Of a stretch of DNA of 64,000 bases, positions 1 to 8,175 are shown piece after piece. A program made the position numbers and the translations under genes. The stretch's first letter is position 1, and the number at the start of each line of letters is the position of its first letter. The notes under the pieces are model-generated. The model did not search any database and had not been told where the DNA came from. It worked only from the letters and a program-made list of their open reading frames with translations. Origin of the DNA: DATAPD01 sp036265385 (GTDB taxonomy: Bacteria; Acidobacteriota; Terriglobia; Terriglobales; Acidobacteriaceae); assembly GCA_036265385.1 (NCBI GenBank), contig DATAPD010000008.1, forward strand, positions 124,001-188,000. The letters are read 5' to 3'.

Positions 1-509
1 CTACGTTGAAGGTTTATCGAAACCTGTCCGAACGTGGTGTAGAACCTCATTCTGAGGAATGGAAACGCGAGATCGCGGACACGCTTCAACGACAAAAAGA
101 AGCCATGAAGCCGCGCCTCTTCCCTTCCATTCCGCCCAACCGGTATGCCTGCTTTTATCCGATGGATCGCCGCCGAGGCGAAGACAAGAACTGGTACATG
201 CTGCCAATGGAAGAGCGTCAACGGCAGATGAACGAGCATGGCATGGTCGGTCGTCGCTACGCTGGTGAAGTCCGCCAGATCATCAGCGGCTCAATCGGAT
301 TCGACGACTGGGAATGGGGCGTGGATCTTTTCGCGGATGAACCGCTGGTCTTCAAGAAATTAATTTATGAAATGCGGTTCGATCAGGTCAGCGCAGAATA
401 CGCTGCGTTTGGCCATTTCTATATCGGATTGCGAGTCGCCTCTTCGGATCTGGGAAAACTGTTGTCAGGACAACTTCCATCCCACGCCGGCGACCCTACT
501 GCCAAATAA
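1..509 (+). CDS. hemQ: Coproheme decarboxylase HemQ (5' end cut by window edge)
   Basis: The frame is open to the left edge, so only the C-terminal part of a usually ~250-residue protein is seen. HemQ (chlorite dismutase fold) decarboxylates coproheme to haem b in the coproporphyrin-dependent pathway in the cytoplasm. The visible part holds the family's conserved blocks: FYPMDRRR, then NEHGMVGRRY, whose His (nt 237-239) matches the proximal haem ligand, then the DDWEWGVDLFADEP and YEMRFDQVSAEYAAFG blocks. The presence of HemQ points to the non-canonical haem route. The TTG at position 6 is an internal codon, not the start. Identification is from remembered family motifs and is strong. Confidence 0.93.
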   Translation, partial: TLKVYRNLSERGVEPHSEEWKREIADTLQRQKEAMKPRLFPSIPPNRYACFYPMDRRRGEDKNWYMLPMEERQRQMNEHGMVGRRYAGEVRQIISGSIGFDDWEWGVDLFADEPLVFKKLIYEMRFDQVSAEYAAFGHFYIGLRVASSDLGKLLSGQLPSHAGDPTAK

Positions 510-549
510 ACCGCCTCTTCTCACGCGCCTTTGAACAGCGACGGTAAAC

Positions 550-717
550 CTAGCGCGTATCGAAATGCGTCGCCTGCGCCGTCGTCAGAATCTCTCGCAT
601 TCTGCTGTCCAGGTGCTCTACAGGCACGCTCAGGCTGCGAGTAAAGTGATTCAAGAAAAACAACAGCACCAGCATGCTTGAGGCGAAAACCATAACAGTC
701 AGCAGCACGATCCACAT
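550..717 (-). CDS. Small single-span membrane protein (55 aa)
   Basis: A 55-codon frame starting ATG at 717, with an AAGGAG ribosome site about 9 nt upstream. The first ~22 residues form one hydrophobic helix (start MWIVLLTVMVF). A polar tail follows with a short amphipathic stretch (HLDSRMREILTTAQ) and ends at TAG. The strong ribosome site and clean hydrophobic profile support a real gene. No family is recognised. It lies between the convergent hemQ and the alkyltransferase-like gene on the same strand. Confidence 0.6.
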   Translation of the reverse strand: MWIVLLTVMVFASSMLVLLFFLNHFTRSLSVPVEHLDSRMREILTTAQATHFDTR

Positions 718-813
718 AGTTTCCGACTCCTTGAGTTCATTTCCGCACGCAAGCCAAGAATAAGAACAAGCCGCCTTTTGTGCGAGATTGCCAAGGTAAT
801 CGAGCGCTGAGTA

Positions 814-1188
814 CTAATGGTTCGCGGCCTGTTTTGAGCCTATTTTCTTTGCCTGTTTTTTTGGTGCAGGCTTTCGTTTCGCGAAGCGGTGCTCATGCAA
901 CGTCATATTCACCCGCCTCCCGCGAAACGTCACACCTTCCATCTGGAGGCGGAAGCGCTGCTCCATACCGGCTTCTCCGGGCAGCTTGATCTGCCCGCCT
1001 GCGCCCAAAATCCGTTGCCATGGCAAGCCTTCATAACTCTGCAGGACGCGTGCCACCAGCCGCGATGCCCCCGGATACCCTGCGGCTCGCGCCACCGAAC
1101 CGTATGTAGCGACCTTTCCGTGCGGCACCGTGCGGATCGTGCGCCGGATATTTTCATGCATTCCTGTTTTTCGGCCGCTCGCATTCAT
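814..1188 (-). CDS. Alkyltransferase-like protein (MGMT family, no active Cys)
   Basis: This is the O6-methylguanine-DNA methyltransferase C-terminal domain: VPHGKVATYGSVARAAG is the DNA-binding helix-turn-helix with the Arg-finger region. The catalytic PCHR motif is replaced by PWQR, as in alkyltransferase-like (ATL/YbaZ) proteins. Those bind O6-alkylguanine without repairing it and flag it for nucleotide excision repair. The C-terminus is a Lys-rich tail (RKPAPKKQAKKIGSK). Two starts are possible: ATG 1188, with little ribosome site, and ATG 1161. The shorter one gives MHENIRRTIRTVPHGK, which is closer to the usual family length. Function is inferred from the missing cysteine. Confidence 0.85.
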   Translation of the reverse strand: MNASGRKTGMHENIRRTIRTVPHGKVATYGSVARAAGYPGASRLVARVLQSYEGLPWQRILGAGGQIKLPGEAGMEQRFRLQMEGVTFRGRRVNMTLHEHRFAKRKPAPKKQAKKIGSKQAANH

Positions 1189-1385
1189 CTTTTGTCACCA
1201 TCGGCAATTCTTCCCTTGGGACTTTGCAAGTAGATCAAACAGATTCTATTTTCCTCTGGTCTTTTTGCATTTACTCTCGTTGTATCCATCATCCTATTGC
1301 AGTGAATGGCGATTGGGGCGCATCCGTTCTCGAAAGTATGGATAACTTGTCCCGGGCCACTGAAATCGCAAATGCAGGAGTCATG

Positions 1386-2099
1386 ATGAAATCATTCGTG
1401 CGCCTCTTCACTAGTTCTTGGATGTGCCTGTTCATTACCGGATTGCTCGTTTTTCTACTCGGTTGCGGAGAGGATCACGCTCGCTTGCGTGTCGTCCACG
1501 CCTCACCTGACGCGCCAAACGTTGACGTTCTTGTGGATGGGAAGAGCGTCCTCACCAATGTGCCTTATGCCACGGCATCGGACTACCTGACCGTGACGGC
1601 AGGTACGCGACGCATCGAAGTTCGCCCGACCGGAACGAGTACCGATGTCATCAACTCCAATGTCAGTCTTTCAAGCCACAGTGATTCCACTGTCCTGGCG
1701 GAAGGATTTGCAGCAGTTCCCTCACCCGCGCCCCAGATCGCAGCAGTTGTGTTAACAGACGACAATTCGAACCCTGCATCAGGCAAAGCGAAAGTTCGCG
1801 TGATCCATGCCGCACCTTCAGCCGGCAACGTTGATGTTTACATCGTCCCACCGGGCACGGACATCACCACCGTCAGTCCGACTCTTAGCAATGTCGCGTT
1901 TGAAGCCGCTTCGGGATATTTGAGTGTCGACCCGGCAACTTACGAAGTCGTCGTCACACCGGCTGGCAACAACACGGTCATCGCGATCGATGTGCCCAAC
2001 TTCACGGTTGCCGCCGGACAGATTCGTTCGGCAGTCGCCCTCGACGCCCCCGGCGGCGGCGCCCCATTTCAGTTGATCGTTTTGTCTGACAAGAACTGA
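1386..2099 (+). CDS. DUF4397-repeat lipoprotein
   Basis: The N-terminus is a lipoprotein signal (hydrophobic run ending LLGC, Cys about residue 23). Two DUF4397-type repeats follow: RLRVVHASPDAPNVDVLVDG and KVRVIHAAPSAGNVDVYIVP. These beta-rich domains occur in exported proteins of unknown function. The start is placed at the second of two adjacent ATGs because AGGAG (1376-1380) lies 5 nt before it; ATG 1383 is the alternative. The frame is open further upstream but lacks a ribosome site there. The protein is probably anchored in the outer membrane or periplasmic face. A terminator follows directly. Confidence 0.85.
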   Translation: MKSFVRLFTSSWMCLFITGLLVFLLGCGEDHARLRVVHASPDAPNVDVLVDGKSVLTNVPYATASDYLTVTAGTRRIEVRPTGTSTDVINSNVSLSSHSDSTVLAEGFAAVPSPAPQIAAVVLTDDNSNPASGKAKVRVIHAAPSAGNVDVYIVPPGTDITTVSPTLSNVAFEAASGYLSVDPATYEVVVTPAGNNTVIAIDVPNFTVAAGQIRSAVALDAPGGGAPFQLIVLSDKN

Positions 2100-2120
2100 T
2101 CGTGCGAGGATTACAACTGT

Positions 2121-2147
2121 ACGGGCTTCGGCCCGTCTCTTTTTTTA
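2121..2147 (+). terminator. Rho-independent terminator after the DUF4397 gene
   Basis: Perfect 6-bp stem ACGGGC/GCCCGT with a TTCG tetraloop, followed by a T run (2141-2146). It sits 22 nt after the stop of the lipoprotein gene. It also marks the convergent boundary with the permease gene, whose stop overlaps the T run. Confidence 0.85.
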
Positions 2148-3065
2148 CAACCCGATCCATCCATGCTGAATCAGCAGCAGCGACGTAACTGAGACCACAA
2201 TCCAGAGCAACACGCCCTGCAGCAGCGGACGATGTCCCACCTGCTTGATTGTGGCCAATGACAGTCCGCTGCCGATCAAGAACAACGTCACCGTAAGTCC
2301 GATTCGTCCCACCTTCGAGAACAATCCATACGCCGGAGCACCTGCAACCAGGTATGTGTTGCACAGTGCCGCCAACACAAAGAGCGCAATGAACCATGGC
2401 CACTTGATCTTCGCCTTGGAATGGCGAATTACCGCCGTCCCCACTGACACAGGCACGATCCACAATGCGCGCGCTAGTTTCACTGTCGTGCCGATCGCAA
2501 GCGCCGTCGCGCCATACTTCGCTGCAGCCCCAACTACTGAGCTCGTGTCGTGAATGGCCAGTGCTGCCCATAACCCAAACTGGTTCTGCGAAAGATGCAG
2601 CGTCGCTCCAATCCATGGAAAAGTTAGCAGGGCGATAGAATTCAGTACGAACACGGTCCCGAGCGACACTGCCATTTCTTCATCGCTCGCATGGACGATC
2701 GGCCCGACTGCAGCGATTGCGCTCCCCCCACAAATTGCCGTTCCCGTGGAAATTAGGAATGCTGGAGTACGCTCAACTGTTAGAAAGCGACCTAATCCCA
2801 TTCCAACGATCAAGGCGAACGCGATTCCCAGCAGTGTGTAGATGAACCCTGAACGTCCGGCGCGGACGATCTCGTGAAGGTTCATTCCAAACCCCAGGCA
2901 TACAACTGACGCCTGCAATAACCAGCGTGAGACTGTGGAGGATTGCTTCAGAAAAGGATGAACAAAACACAACCCAAACAAAAGGCCCATTGCCAGCGCG
3001 ATTGGCGGAGACACATATCCGCTCGCCGCAAGCAACAAACCCACTACAAATACATAACGGCTCAA
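2145..3065 (-). CDS. YeiH/UPF0324-family putative sulfate exporter
   Basis: A polytopic inner-membrane protein with about ten predicted spans over 306 residues. Family signatures are GTAICGGSAIAAVGPI in the middle and AIHDTSSVVGAAAKYG further on, both typical of the YeiH/YeeE-unrelated UPF0324 permeases annotated as putative sulfate exporters. The transported substrate is not experimentally secure for the family. The start is TTG at 3065, with GGAGG just upstream. An in-frame TAA a few codons further up excludes an earlier start. It lies downstream of the STAS gene on the same strand (91 nt gap), so they may share a transcript. Confidence 0.88.
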   Translation of the reverse strand: MSRYVFVVGLLLAASGYVSPPIALAMGLLFGLCFVHPFLKQSSTVSRWLLQASVVCLGFGMNLHEIVRAGRSGFIYTLLGIAFALIVGMGLGRFLTVERTPAFLISTGTAICGGSAIAAVGPIVHASDEEMAVSLGTVFVLNSIALLTFPWIGATLHLSQNQFGLWAALAIHDTSSVVGAAAKYGATALAIGTTVKLARALWIVPVSVGTAVIRHSKAKIKWPWFIALFVLAALCNTYLVAGAPAYGLFSKVGRIGLTVTLFLIGSGLSLATIKQVGHRPLLQGVLLWIVVSVTSLLLIQHGWIGL

Positions 3066-3156
3066 CGCGCCTCCGACCGCGCCTTATTGCGCCACGGCCG
3101 GAGACGCGACCCGCTCAACCTTGAGTCTCTTGGCGAAAACCGGACTTTGTACCCCT

Positions 3157-3516
3157 TCAGGCGGCGGCTCCCTTGCGGAACGATTCGATTGCCTGCTCTT
3201 CGCTGTCGAACACTTCAAAAATCGTGACAAGTTTTGTGACTTGCAACAGATCCCCTACGCGCGGCGTCAATCGCGCCAACTTCAGCGCCCCACCTGTGCT
3301 CTGCGCAGTCGTGTACAAGCCCACCAGCGTACCCAACCCGCCGCTATCGATGTAGTTGACGTCGCCTAAGTTCAGCACCAGGCGGTTGTGTTTCTCTTCG
3401 ATCAATTTTTTAACCAAGTCGCGCAGTGCTGCCGATTCTTCGCCGAACACCAGTTTCCCGCTGCAATCCACTACCATAACGCCGCCCGCGGTTCGCGTAC
3501 TTAACCTCAATTGCAC
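3157..3516 (-). CDS. STAS-domain anti-sigma factor antagonist
   Basis: This is a single STAS domain (119 aa) of the SpoIIAA/RsbV type. The conserved phosphorylatable Ser is in NYIDSGGLGTLVGLY. Such proteins bind an anti-sigma kinase when unphosphorylated and release a sigma factor. No partner kinase or sigma factor is encoded next to it. The start is GTG at 3516, with AAGGAGGT about 8 nt upstream, which is a very strong site. It is divergent from the cytochrome c gene. Confidence 0.93.
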   Translation of the reverse strand: MQLRLSTRTAGGVMVVDCSGKLVFGEESAALRDLVKKLIEEKHNRLVLNLGDVNYIDSGGLGTLVGLYTTAQSTGGALKLARLTPRVGDLLQVTKLVTIFEVFDSEEQAIESFRKGAAA

Positions 3517-3911
3517 GGTACTACCTCCTTGCCAGACATCCTACTCTGTCGGGCTAGAAGCCTAACGCGAGCGAAACCCTTTACGCAACGGCTGATTCCA
3601 CCAATCTGCGCTTGGAAAGCACTGCAAGTTCTAATCGCGGTGCCAACGTGATTGTCACTCATATTACAGGCTTATCTGCCTTCTTTTCCCACTGTTTACC
3701 CGTCGTAGTCGAATCACCCCGGAAAGTGACTCCCATCACAGCCACTCTCATACCAATTGTAGAAACTCTCATCAGTAGCAGCCGATGCTGCTGAGAACTT
3801 TTACAAGCTCTTTTTCAGGAGGTCCGGTAATGGTGAGTTTCGCAACAAACCGCGAGGCTTCCCTACCGAATAACGAGCGGGCTGCACAATTTAAAGGAGA
3901 GGAAAGTCCAT
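3517..3911. other. 395-nt divergent intergenic region
   Basis: This lies between the STAS gene (minus) and the cytochrome c gene (plus), so it should carry both promoters. No clear TTGACA/TATAAT pair or sigma-54 (GG-N10-GC) element was seen by eye. One AGGAGGT with an ATG at 3830 opens an out-of-frame reading frame that runs into the cytochrome gene; see the rejected list. Confidence 0.4.
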
Positions 3912-4226
3912 ATGAAGACCACGAAACTCGCGGTGCTAGTAGCGACCATCGCGATTGCCCTTTTTATTCTTATTCCGAACCTATCTTGGGCCGAAGACGG
4001 TGCTGCTCTTTACAAAGCGAAATGCGCAGCCTGCCATGGGGCCGATGGCGCCGGCAAGCCCGCCGCCAAGATTCCCAGCTTGATTGGCGACGACGCGAAA
4101 AAGATGTCGGATGCGGACCTGGAGAAGGCTGTCACTGAGAAGCCGAAGCATGCCGGCGTTGCCAAGGCTCTCACACCCGACCAGGTAAAAGCGGTCGTGG
4201 CGTACGTTCGCAGCCTGCAGAAATAG
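3912..4226 (+). CDS. Small periplasmic mono-haem cytochrome c (class I)
   Basis: A signal peptide (about residues 1-27, cleaved after SWA) is followed by a ~77-residue class I cytochrome domain. C38-A-A-C41-H42 is the covalent haem site. The usual distal Met is not obvious. At the expected place before the last helix (LTPDQVKAVVAYVRSLQK) the sequence reads KPKHAGVAKAL, so His80 or possibly Met65 may be the sixth ligand. The ribosome site is AAAGGAGAGG. It precedes the Fe-S/HybB-like operon by 337 nt and may be an electron partner for it; that link is inferred only from position. Confidence 0.92.
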   Translation: MKTTKLAVLVATIAIALFILIPNLSWAEDGAALYKAKCAACHGADGAGKPAAKIPSLIGDDAKKMSDADLEKAVTEKPKHAGVAKALTPDQVKAVVAYVRSLQK

Positions 4227-4563
4227 CATCGGCTGTTCCCTTAATGCGTGTGCTACGGTGAGACTCTTCGGACCGTGGCACCGCGGGGGTGTGCCTTGGT
4301 CACGTCCGGTTCAATTCGCATCGACCCAAGCGGAGCCGGCCGGTCCAACTCGAATCCGGAACTCCCCCGCTTGGCCGCAGTCATACCCGGGACAGCCCGC
4401 CCGGGCCGCGCTACAGTGCGTAGGCCCGGGCGCCAATTCTCTGCCGTTTCGCGAACTGGGCTTCCCCACTTAACCGTCACTCCGCCGCAGCCCACCGCGC
4501 CCCGCCGCCTTCCTCGACGCCCGTGCGCTCTGCCCTGCCCCGGAGCCTCCAGGAGACATTTCG
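4227..4563. other. 337-nt GC-rich leader upstream of the redox operon
   Basis: The stretch is visibly richer in G+C than its neighbours and C-rich on the plus strand. It contains a strong inverted repeat (4399-4431, listed separately) and ends in a CAGGAG ribosome site for the Fe-S protein. No credible gene was found. Confidence 0.4.
4399..4431. promoter_or_regulatory. GC-rich 9-bp inverted repeat upstream of the redox operon
   Basis: GCCCGGGCC (4399-4407) and GGCCCGGGC (4423-4431) are perfect complements with a 15-nt loop that can add three more pairs. There is no T run, so it is not a standard terminator. It could be an operator or an mRNA leader hairpin about 130 nt before the start codon at 4564. 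The role is unknown. Confidence 0.4.
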
Positions 4564-5340
4564 ATGAGCAAGGCTCTGCTATACGACGCTACGCTCTGCA
4601 TCAATTGCAAGCAGTGTGAGCAGGCGTGCGCTGACAAAAACAAACTTCCTTACAACGACGCGGTCGCTGCGGAACCTCGCCAATCCGAGCATAAGTACAC
4701 CGTCGTTCTCGCCAAAGGTGAGAAATACATGCGGCGTCTTTGCATGAACTGCGCTGAGCCCGCCTGCGCTTCCGTTTGCCCGGTAGCCGCCTTGCGGAAA
4801 ACCCCGGAAGGCCCCGTCATTTACGAAGAAGGCCGTTGCATGGGATGCCGCTATTGCATGGTCGCCTGTCCGTTTGGCGTTCCCAAGTACGAATGGAGCA
4901 AGCTGCTTCCCAAAGTGCAGAAGTGCACGATGTGTGCGGACCGCGTGCAAGCTGGTCAACCGACCGCGTGTGCGGAAGCGTGTCCAACCGGCGCTACGAA
5001 GTTTGGTGAACGAGACGAACTCATTGCTGAAGCGCAAAAGCGCCTCCGTGATAATCCGGGAAACTATGTCGACCACATCTACGGTTTGAACGAAGTCGGC
5101 GGAACTTCGGTCCTGCTGTTGTCGAGTGTTCCCTTCGAGGAATTCGGCTATCGCACCAACGTGACCCGCGACCCGCTTCCGATCTTCACTTATCGCGTAC
5201 TCTCCCGCATCCCAGACTTCGTTCCACTGGGCGGCATGATGCTTGGCGGCATCTGGTGGATCACCCATCGCCGTGAAGAAGTTGCTGACGCTGAGCATCC
5301 ACAAACTCCCGGGTCCACCCCGAAAGGCGGCCGCCCATGA
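4564..5340 (+). CDS. HybA-like four-cluster ferredoxin subunit
   Basis: This 258-residue protein has four [4Fe-4S] Cys groups: C12xxC15xxC18xxxC22, C60xxC63xxxxC68xxxC72, C93xxC96xxC99xxxC103 and C121xxC124 with C136xxxC140. This is the HybA/DmsB/PsrB electron-relay fold. A short hydrophobic segment near the C-terminus (LGGMMLGGIWWI) resembles the HybA membrane anchor. Unlike E. coli HybA there is no twin-arginine signal, so the side of the membrane is uncertain. Its stop overlaps the next gene by 4 nt (ATGA), so the two products are probably made together. No catalytic hydrogenase or molybdopterin subunit is nearby. Confidence 0.9.
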   Translation: MSKALLYDATLCINCKQCEQACADKNKLPYNDAVAAEPRQSEHKYTVVLAKGEKYMRRLCMNCAEPACASVCPVAALRKTPEGPVIYEEGRCMGCRYCMVACPFGVPKYEWSKLLPKVQKCTMCADRVQAGQPTACAEACPTGATKFGERDELIAEAQKRLRDNPGNYVDHIYGLNEVGGTSVLLLSSVPFEEFGYRTNVTRDPLPIFTYRVLSRIPDFVPLGGMMLGGIWWITHRREEVADAEHPQTPGSTPKGGRP

Positions 5341-6506
5341 AATTCAGAATCACTTTCTGGAAACTGGTCTTCTTCGCCATCATGGCAGTCGGCTTTTACG
5401 GCACTGCCTTGCGCTTCGTGAAAGGTCTTGGCGCATCCACCAACCTGAGCGATCAGTTCCCGTGGGGGATTTGGATTGGCTTCGACGTCCTTTGTGGCGT
5501 AATGCTCGCTGCTGGTGGTTTCACTCTAACGGCCGCGGTGCACATCTTCAACATCAAGCGGCTGCATGCCATTGTGCGTCCGACCATCCTAACTGCATTC
5601 CTCGGATACGTTCTGGTTTGCATCGCGTTGATGTTCGATCTCGGACGCCCCTATCGCATCTGGCATCCGCTCATCATGCGAAACCCGCATTCGGTGATGT
5701 TCGAAGTGGCCTACTGCGTGATGCTCTACACCACCGTGCTCTCGCTCGAATTTTCCCCGATCGTGCTCGAGCGTTTCGGATGGCACAAGCCGCTGAAGAT
5801 CGTGAAAGCGTTCCTCATTCCGCTTGTCATTGGCGGCGTAATTCTCTCCACCCTTCACCAATCTTCGCTCGGAACCGTGTACCTCATCATGCCGGACAAG
5901 CTGCATCCGTTCTGGTACAGCCCGCTGCTGCCGGTGTTCTTTTTCATCTCCGCGATCGCAGTTGGACTAGCAATGACGATCTTTGAGTCATCGATGAGTT
6001 CCAAGTACTTTCATCGTCAACTCGAACTTCCCATTCTGCAGGAACTGGGCCGCGTTCTGATGGTGGTTCTATGCGTATACGGAATCCTGCGTTTTGAGGA
6101 TCTCTTCCACCGTGGCATGCTGGCGCGCACTTTGCAGCCGGGCTACGAGATGTATCTATTCTGGCTGGAAATCTCGCTCAGCCTCCTGATTCCACTTTCG
6201 CTGTTACTTCAAAAGAAAGTACGCACTACTCCTGGCGGACTCTATCTCGCCGCCGTGTTGGTCGTTCTCGGATTCATTACCAATCGCCTGAATGTCAGCA
6301 TCACCGGTCTTGAGTCCACAGCTGGCATGCATTACGTGCCGAAGTGGACTGAGATCGCCGTCACGGGCGCCATCATTGCTGCTGGCTTCGCACTCTTTGG
6401 ACTCGCCGTGAAGTACCTGCCGATCTTCCCTGAGGAAGAAGAGCATGCGGCACAGCCGATCGCTACGCCGGCTCGCGAGGTTGCCTTGCAACATGCCGGA
6501 GACTGA
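5337..6506 (+). CDS. HybB/NrfD-family quinone-interacting membrane subunit
   Basis: This 389-residue polytopic protein of about ten spans matches HybB: FPWGIWIGFDVLCGVMLAAG near the N-terminus, DLGRPYRIWHPL after span four and STLHQSSLGTVYLI mid-protein. HybB/NrfD proteins exchange electrons between a peripheral Fe-S partner and the quinone pool. The partner is almost certainly the preceding gene, with which it overlaps by 4 nt. The C-terminal tail is acidic (FPEEEEH). It is followed by the sensor kinase with a 14-nt overlap. Confidence 0.92.
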   Translation: MKFRITFWKLVFFAIMAVGFYGTALRFVKGLGASTNLSDQFPWGIWIGFDVLCGVMLAAGGFTLTAAVHIFNIKRLHAIVRPTILTAFLGYVLVCIALMFDLGRPYRIWHPLIMRNPHSVMFEVAYCVMLYTTVLSLEFSPIVLERFGWHKPLKIVKAFLIPLVIGGVILSTLHQSSLGTVYLIMPDKLHPFWYSPLLPVFFFISAIAVGLAMTIFESSMSSKYFHRQLELPILQELGRVLMVVLCVYGILRFEDLFHRGMLARTLQPGYEMYLFWLEISLSLLIPLSLLLQKKVRTTPGGLYLAAVLVVLGFITNRLNVSITGLESTAGMHYVPKWTEIAVTGAIIAAGFALFGLAVKYLPIFPEEEEHAAQPIATPAREVALQHAGD

Positions 6507-8175
6507 CACAAACCGGGCGCTCGCAGGCGCGTGGCAGCGCCTGCGCAGCGGACTCAGCGCAAAGTTGATCGTGGTTCTCACTACGGCGCTGATTTGTGTT
6601 TTTTCTCTGCTTGCCGCACTCACGGTCCGCCTGCATCGCAAGCACCTGGAAGCGTCCGCCCTCATCAGCGCTGAGCGCGTCAGCGATGTCATCAAGCGCT
6701 CCACCAGCTACTACATGATGCGCAACGACCGTGAGGGCCTCTATCACACCATGGGCACCATGGCGAACGAGCCCGGCATGGATAAAGTCCGCATTTTCGA
6801 TCGCGACGGACGCATCACCTATTCCTCTGTGCCGCTTGAGACCAGCCGCGTCGTCGACAAGGACGGCGAGGCTTGTTACGGGTGTCACGCTCAGGCTCAA
6901 CCGCTCACCAAGCTCAATCGTTCCGATCGCTTTCGTATTTATCGAAAGAACGACGGGGAGCGGGTCTTGGCTGTCATCACTCCCATTGAGAACCAGCAGT
7001 CTTGCTCGTCAGCGGAGTGTCATGCGCATCCAGCAAGCCAGCAGATACTCGGTGTGCTCGATACGCACATTTCCCTGTCCCGAGCCGATGTACAGGTCGC
7101 GGAAGGCAGCAAGCTCATGCTGGTCTACGACGCAATCGCCATGCTCGGGATCGCGCTTCTCACCGGACTCTTCGTTTGGCGTTTCGTGAACCAGCCTTTG
7201 AAAAAGCTCCAGGCCGGGACAGAGAAACTGGCGGGCGGTGATCTCGGCTATCAAATTCAGGCGCCTTCAGACGACGAACTCGGGCAACTCGCAAAGTCGT
7301 TCAACGCCATGAGCCTCCAATTGCGCGCAGCCAATGAAGAGATTGTTGCTTGGGCGCATACGCTCGAAGACCGCGTAGAGGAAAAATCGCGCGAGCTCCG
7401 CAAAGCTCACGACGAAGTGCTGCACGTGGAGACCATGGCATCTCTCGGGAAACTGGCCGCGGTTGTCGCACACGAAATCAATAACCCCCTGGCCGGCATC
7501 CTCACGTATTCAAAACTTCTCCGCAAGTGGATCGATCGCGATCAGATCACCGCTGAAAAGAAGCAGGAAGCGCTGCAATGCCTTGATCTGATCTCAAACG
7601 AAAGCCTGCGATGCGGCGCTCTTTGCAAGAACCTGCTTAGCTTTTCGCGCACCGCGCCCATGAATGTCGAGAGTACGGACATCAATGCCGTCATTGAGCA
7701 GTGTCTGATGCTGGTCCGCCACAATCTGGAACTCGCTGGTATTCAGCTGCAACGAGATCTTGCCGACGGCCTTCCCCGCCTGCACTGCGATCCAACCCAG
7801 ATTGAACAAGTTCTCCTGGCGCTCATCATGAACGCCATCGACGCCATGTCACATGGCGGCATCCTGAACGTATTCACTCGTCTCACCGACGAAGCCGGCC
7901 GAGTCCAGATCGGGGTCCGCGATAACGGCACGGGGATCTCTCCCGAACTGCTGCCCAAAATTTTCGAACCCTTTGTCACCACCAAGGACAGAACGCACGG
8001 CACAGGCCTTGGCCTCGCCGTCAGCCGTAGCATCATCGAGCGGCACAGCGGAAAGATTTCCGTTCAGTCCGAGCTGGGCAAAGGCACGACCTTCACCATC
8101 ACTCTTCCGGTGGTTCCCACGCCCCAGCCAATGGCCGTGGCCGGTTCCACTGCTACGACGGTTCTAGCGAGGTGA
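6493..8175 (+). CDS. Sensor histidine kinase with periplasmic c-type haem motifs
   Basis: The order is a first membrane span (about 24-45), a periplasmic domain, a second span (about 212-232), HAMP, coiled linker, HisKA with phospho-acceptor H327 (VAHEINNPLAG) and HATPase with N- and G-boxes ending GTGLGLAVSRSI. The periplasmic domain has a canonical haem motif C128YGC131H132 and a second Cx4CH motif (C171 to H177). It may therefore sense redox state, oxygen or NO through c-type haem. The start ATG 6493 overlaps the HybB-like gene by 14 nt, and the stop overlaps the regulator gene by 4 nt (GTGA). The kinase and regulator surely form a pair. Confidence 0.92.
   Translation: MPETDTNRALAGAWQRLRSGLSAKLIVVLTTALICVFSLLAALTVRLHRKHLEASALISAERVSDVIKRSTSYYMMRNDREGLYHTMGTMANEPGMDKVRIFDRDGRITYSSVPLETSRVVDKDGEACYGCHAQAQPLTKLNRSDRFRIYRKNDGERVLAVITPIENQQSCSSAECHAHPASQQILGVLDTHISLSRADVQVAEGSKLMLVYDAIAMLGIALLTGLFVWRFVNQPLKKLQAGTEKLAGGDLGYQIQAPSDDELGQLAKSFNAMSLQLRAANEEIVAWAHTLEDRVEEKSRELRKAHDEVLHVETMASLGKLAAVVAHEINNPLAGILTYSKLLRKWIDRDQITAEKKQEALQCLDLISNESLRCGALCKNLLSFSRTAPMNVESTDINAVIEQCLMLVRHNLELAGIQLQRDLADGLPRLHCDPTQIEQVLLALIMNAIDAMSHGGILNVFTRLTDEAGRVQIGVRDNGTGISPELLPKIFEPFVTTKDRTHGTGLGLAVSRSIIERHSGKISVQSELGKGTTFTITLPVVPTPQPMAVAGSTATTVLAR

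Noticed and set aside
3830..4138. An ATG at 3830 with AGGAGGT opens a frame running out of frame into the cytochrome c gene.
   Set aside because: It overlaps the well-supported cytochrome c in another frame, the product has no coherent domain, and its cysteine/arginine-rich second half looks like a shadow. A very short leader peptide cannot be fully excluded.
3517..4563. Sigma-54 promoter (TGGCAC-N5-TTGC) for the redox operon.
   Set aside because: Searched by eye because of the NtrC-type regulator; no acceptable match was found.
4564..6506. A [NiFe] hydrogenase-2 operon.
   Set aside because: Only the HybA- and HybB-like subunits are present; neither large nor small catalytic subunit nor maturation genes were found.
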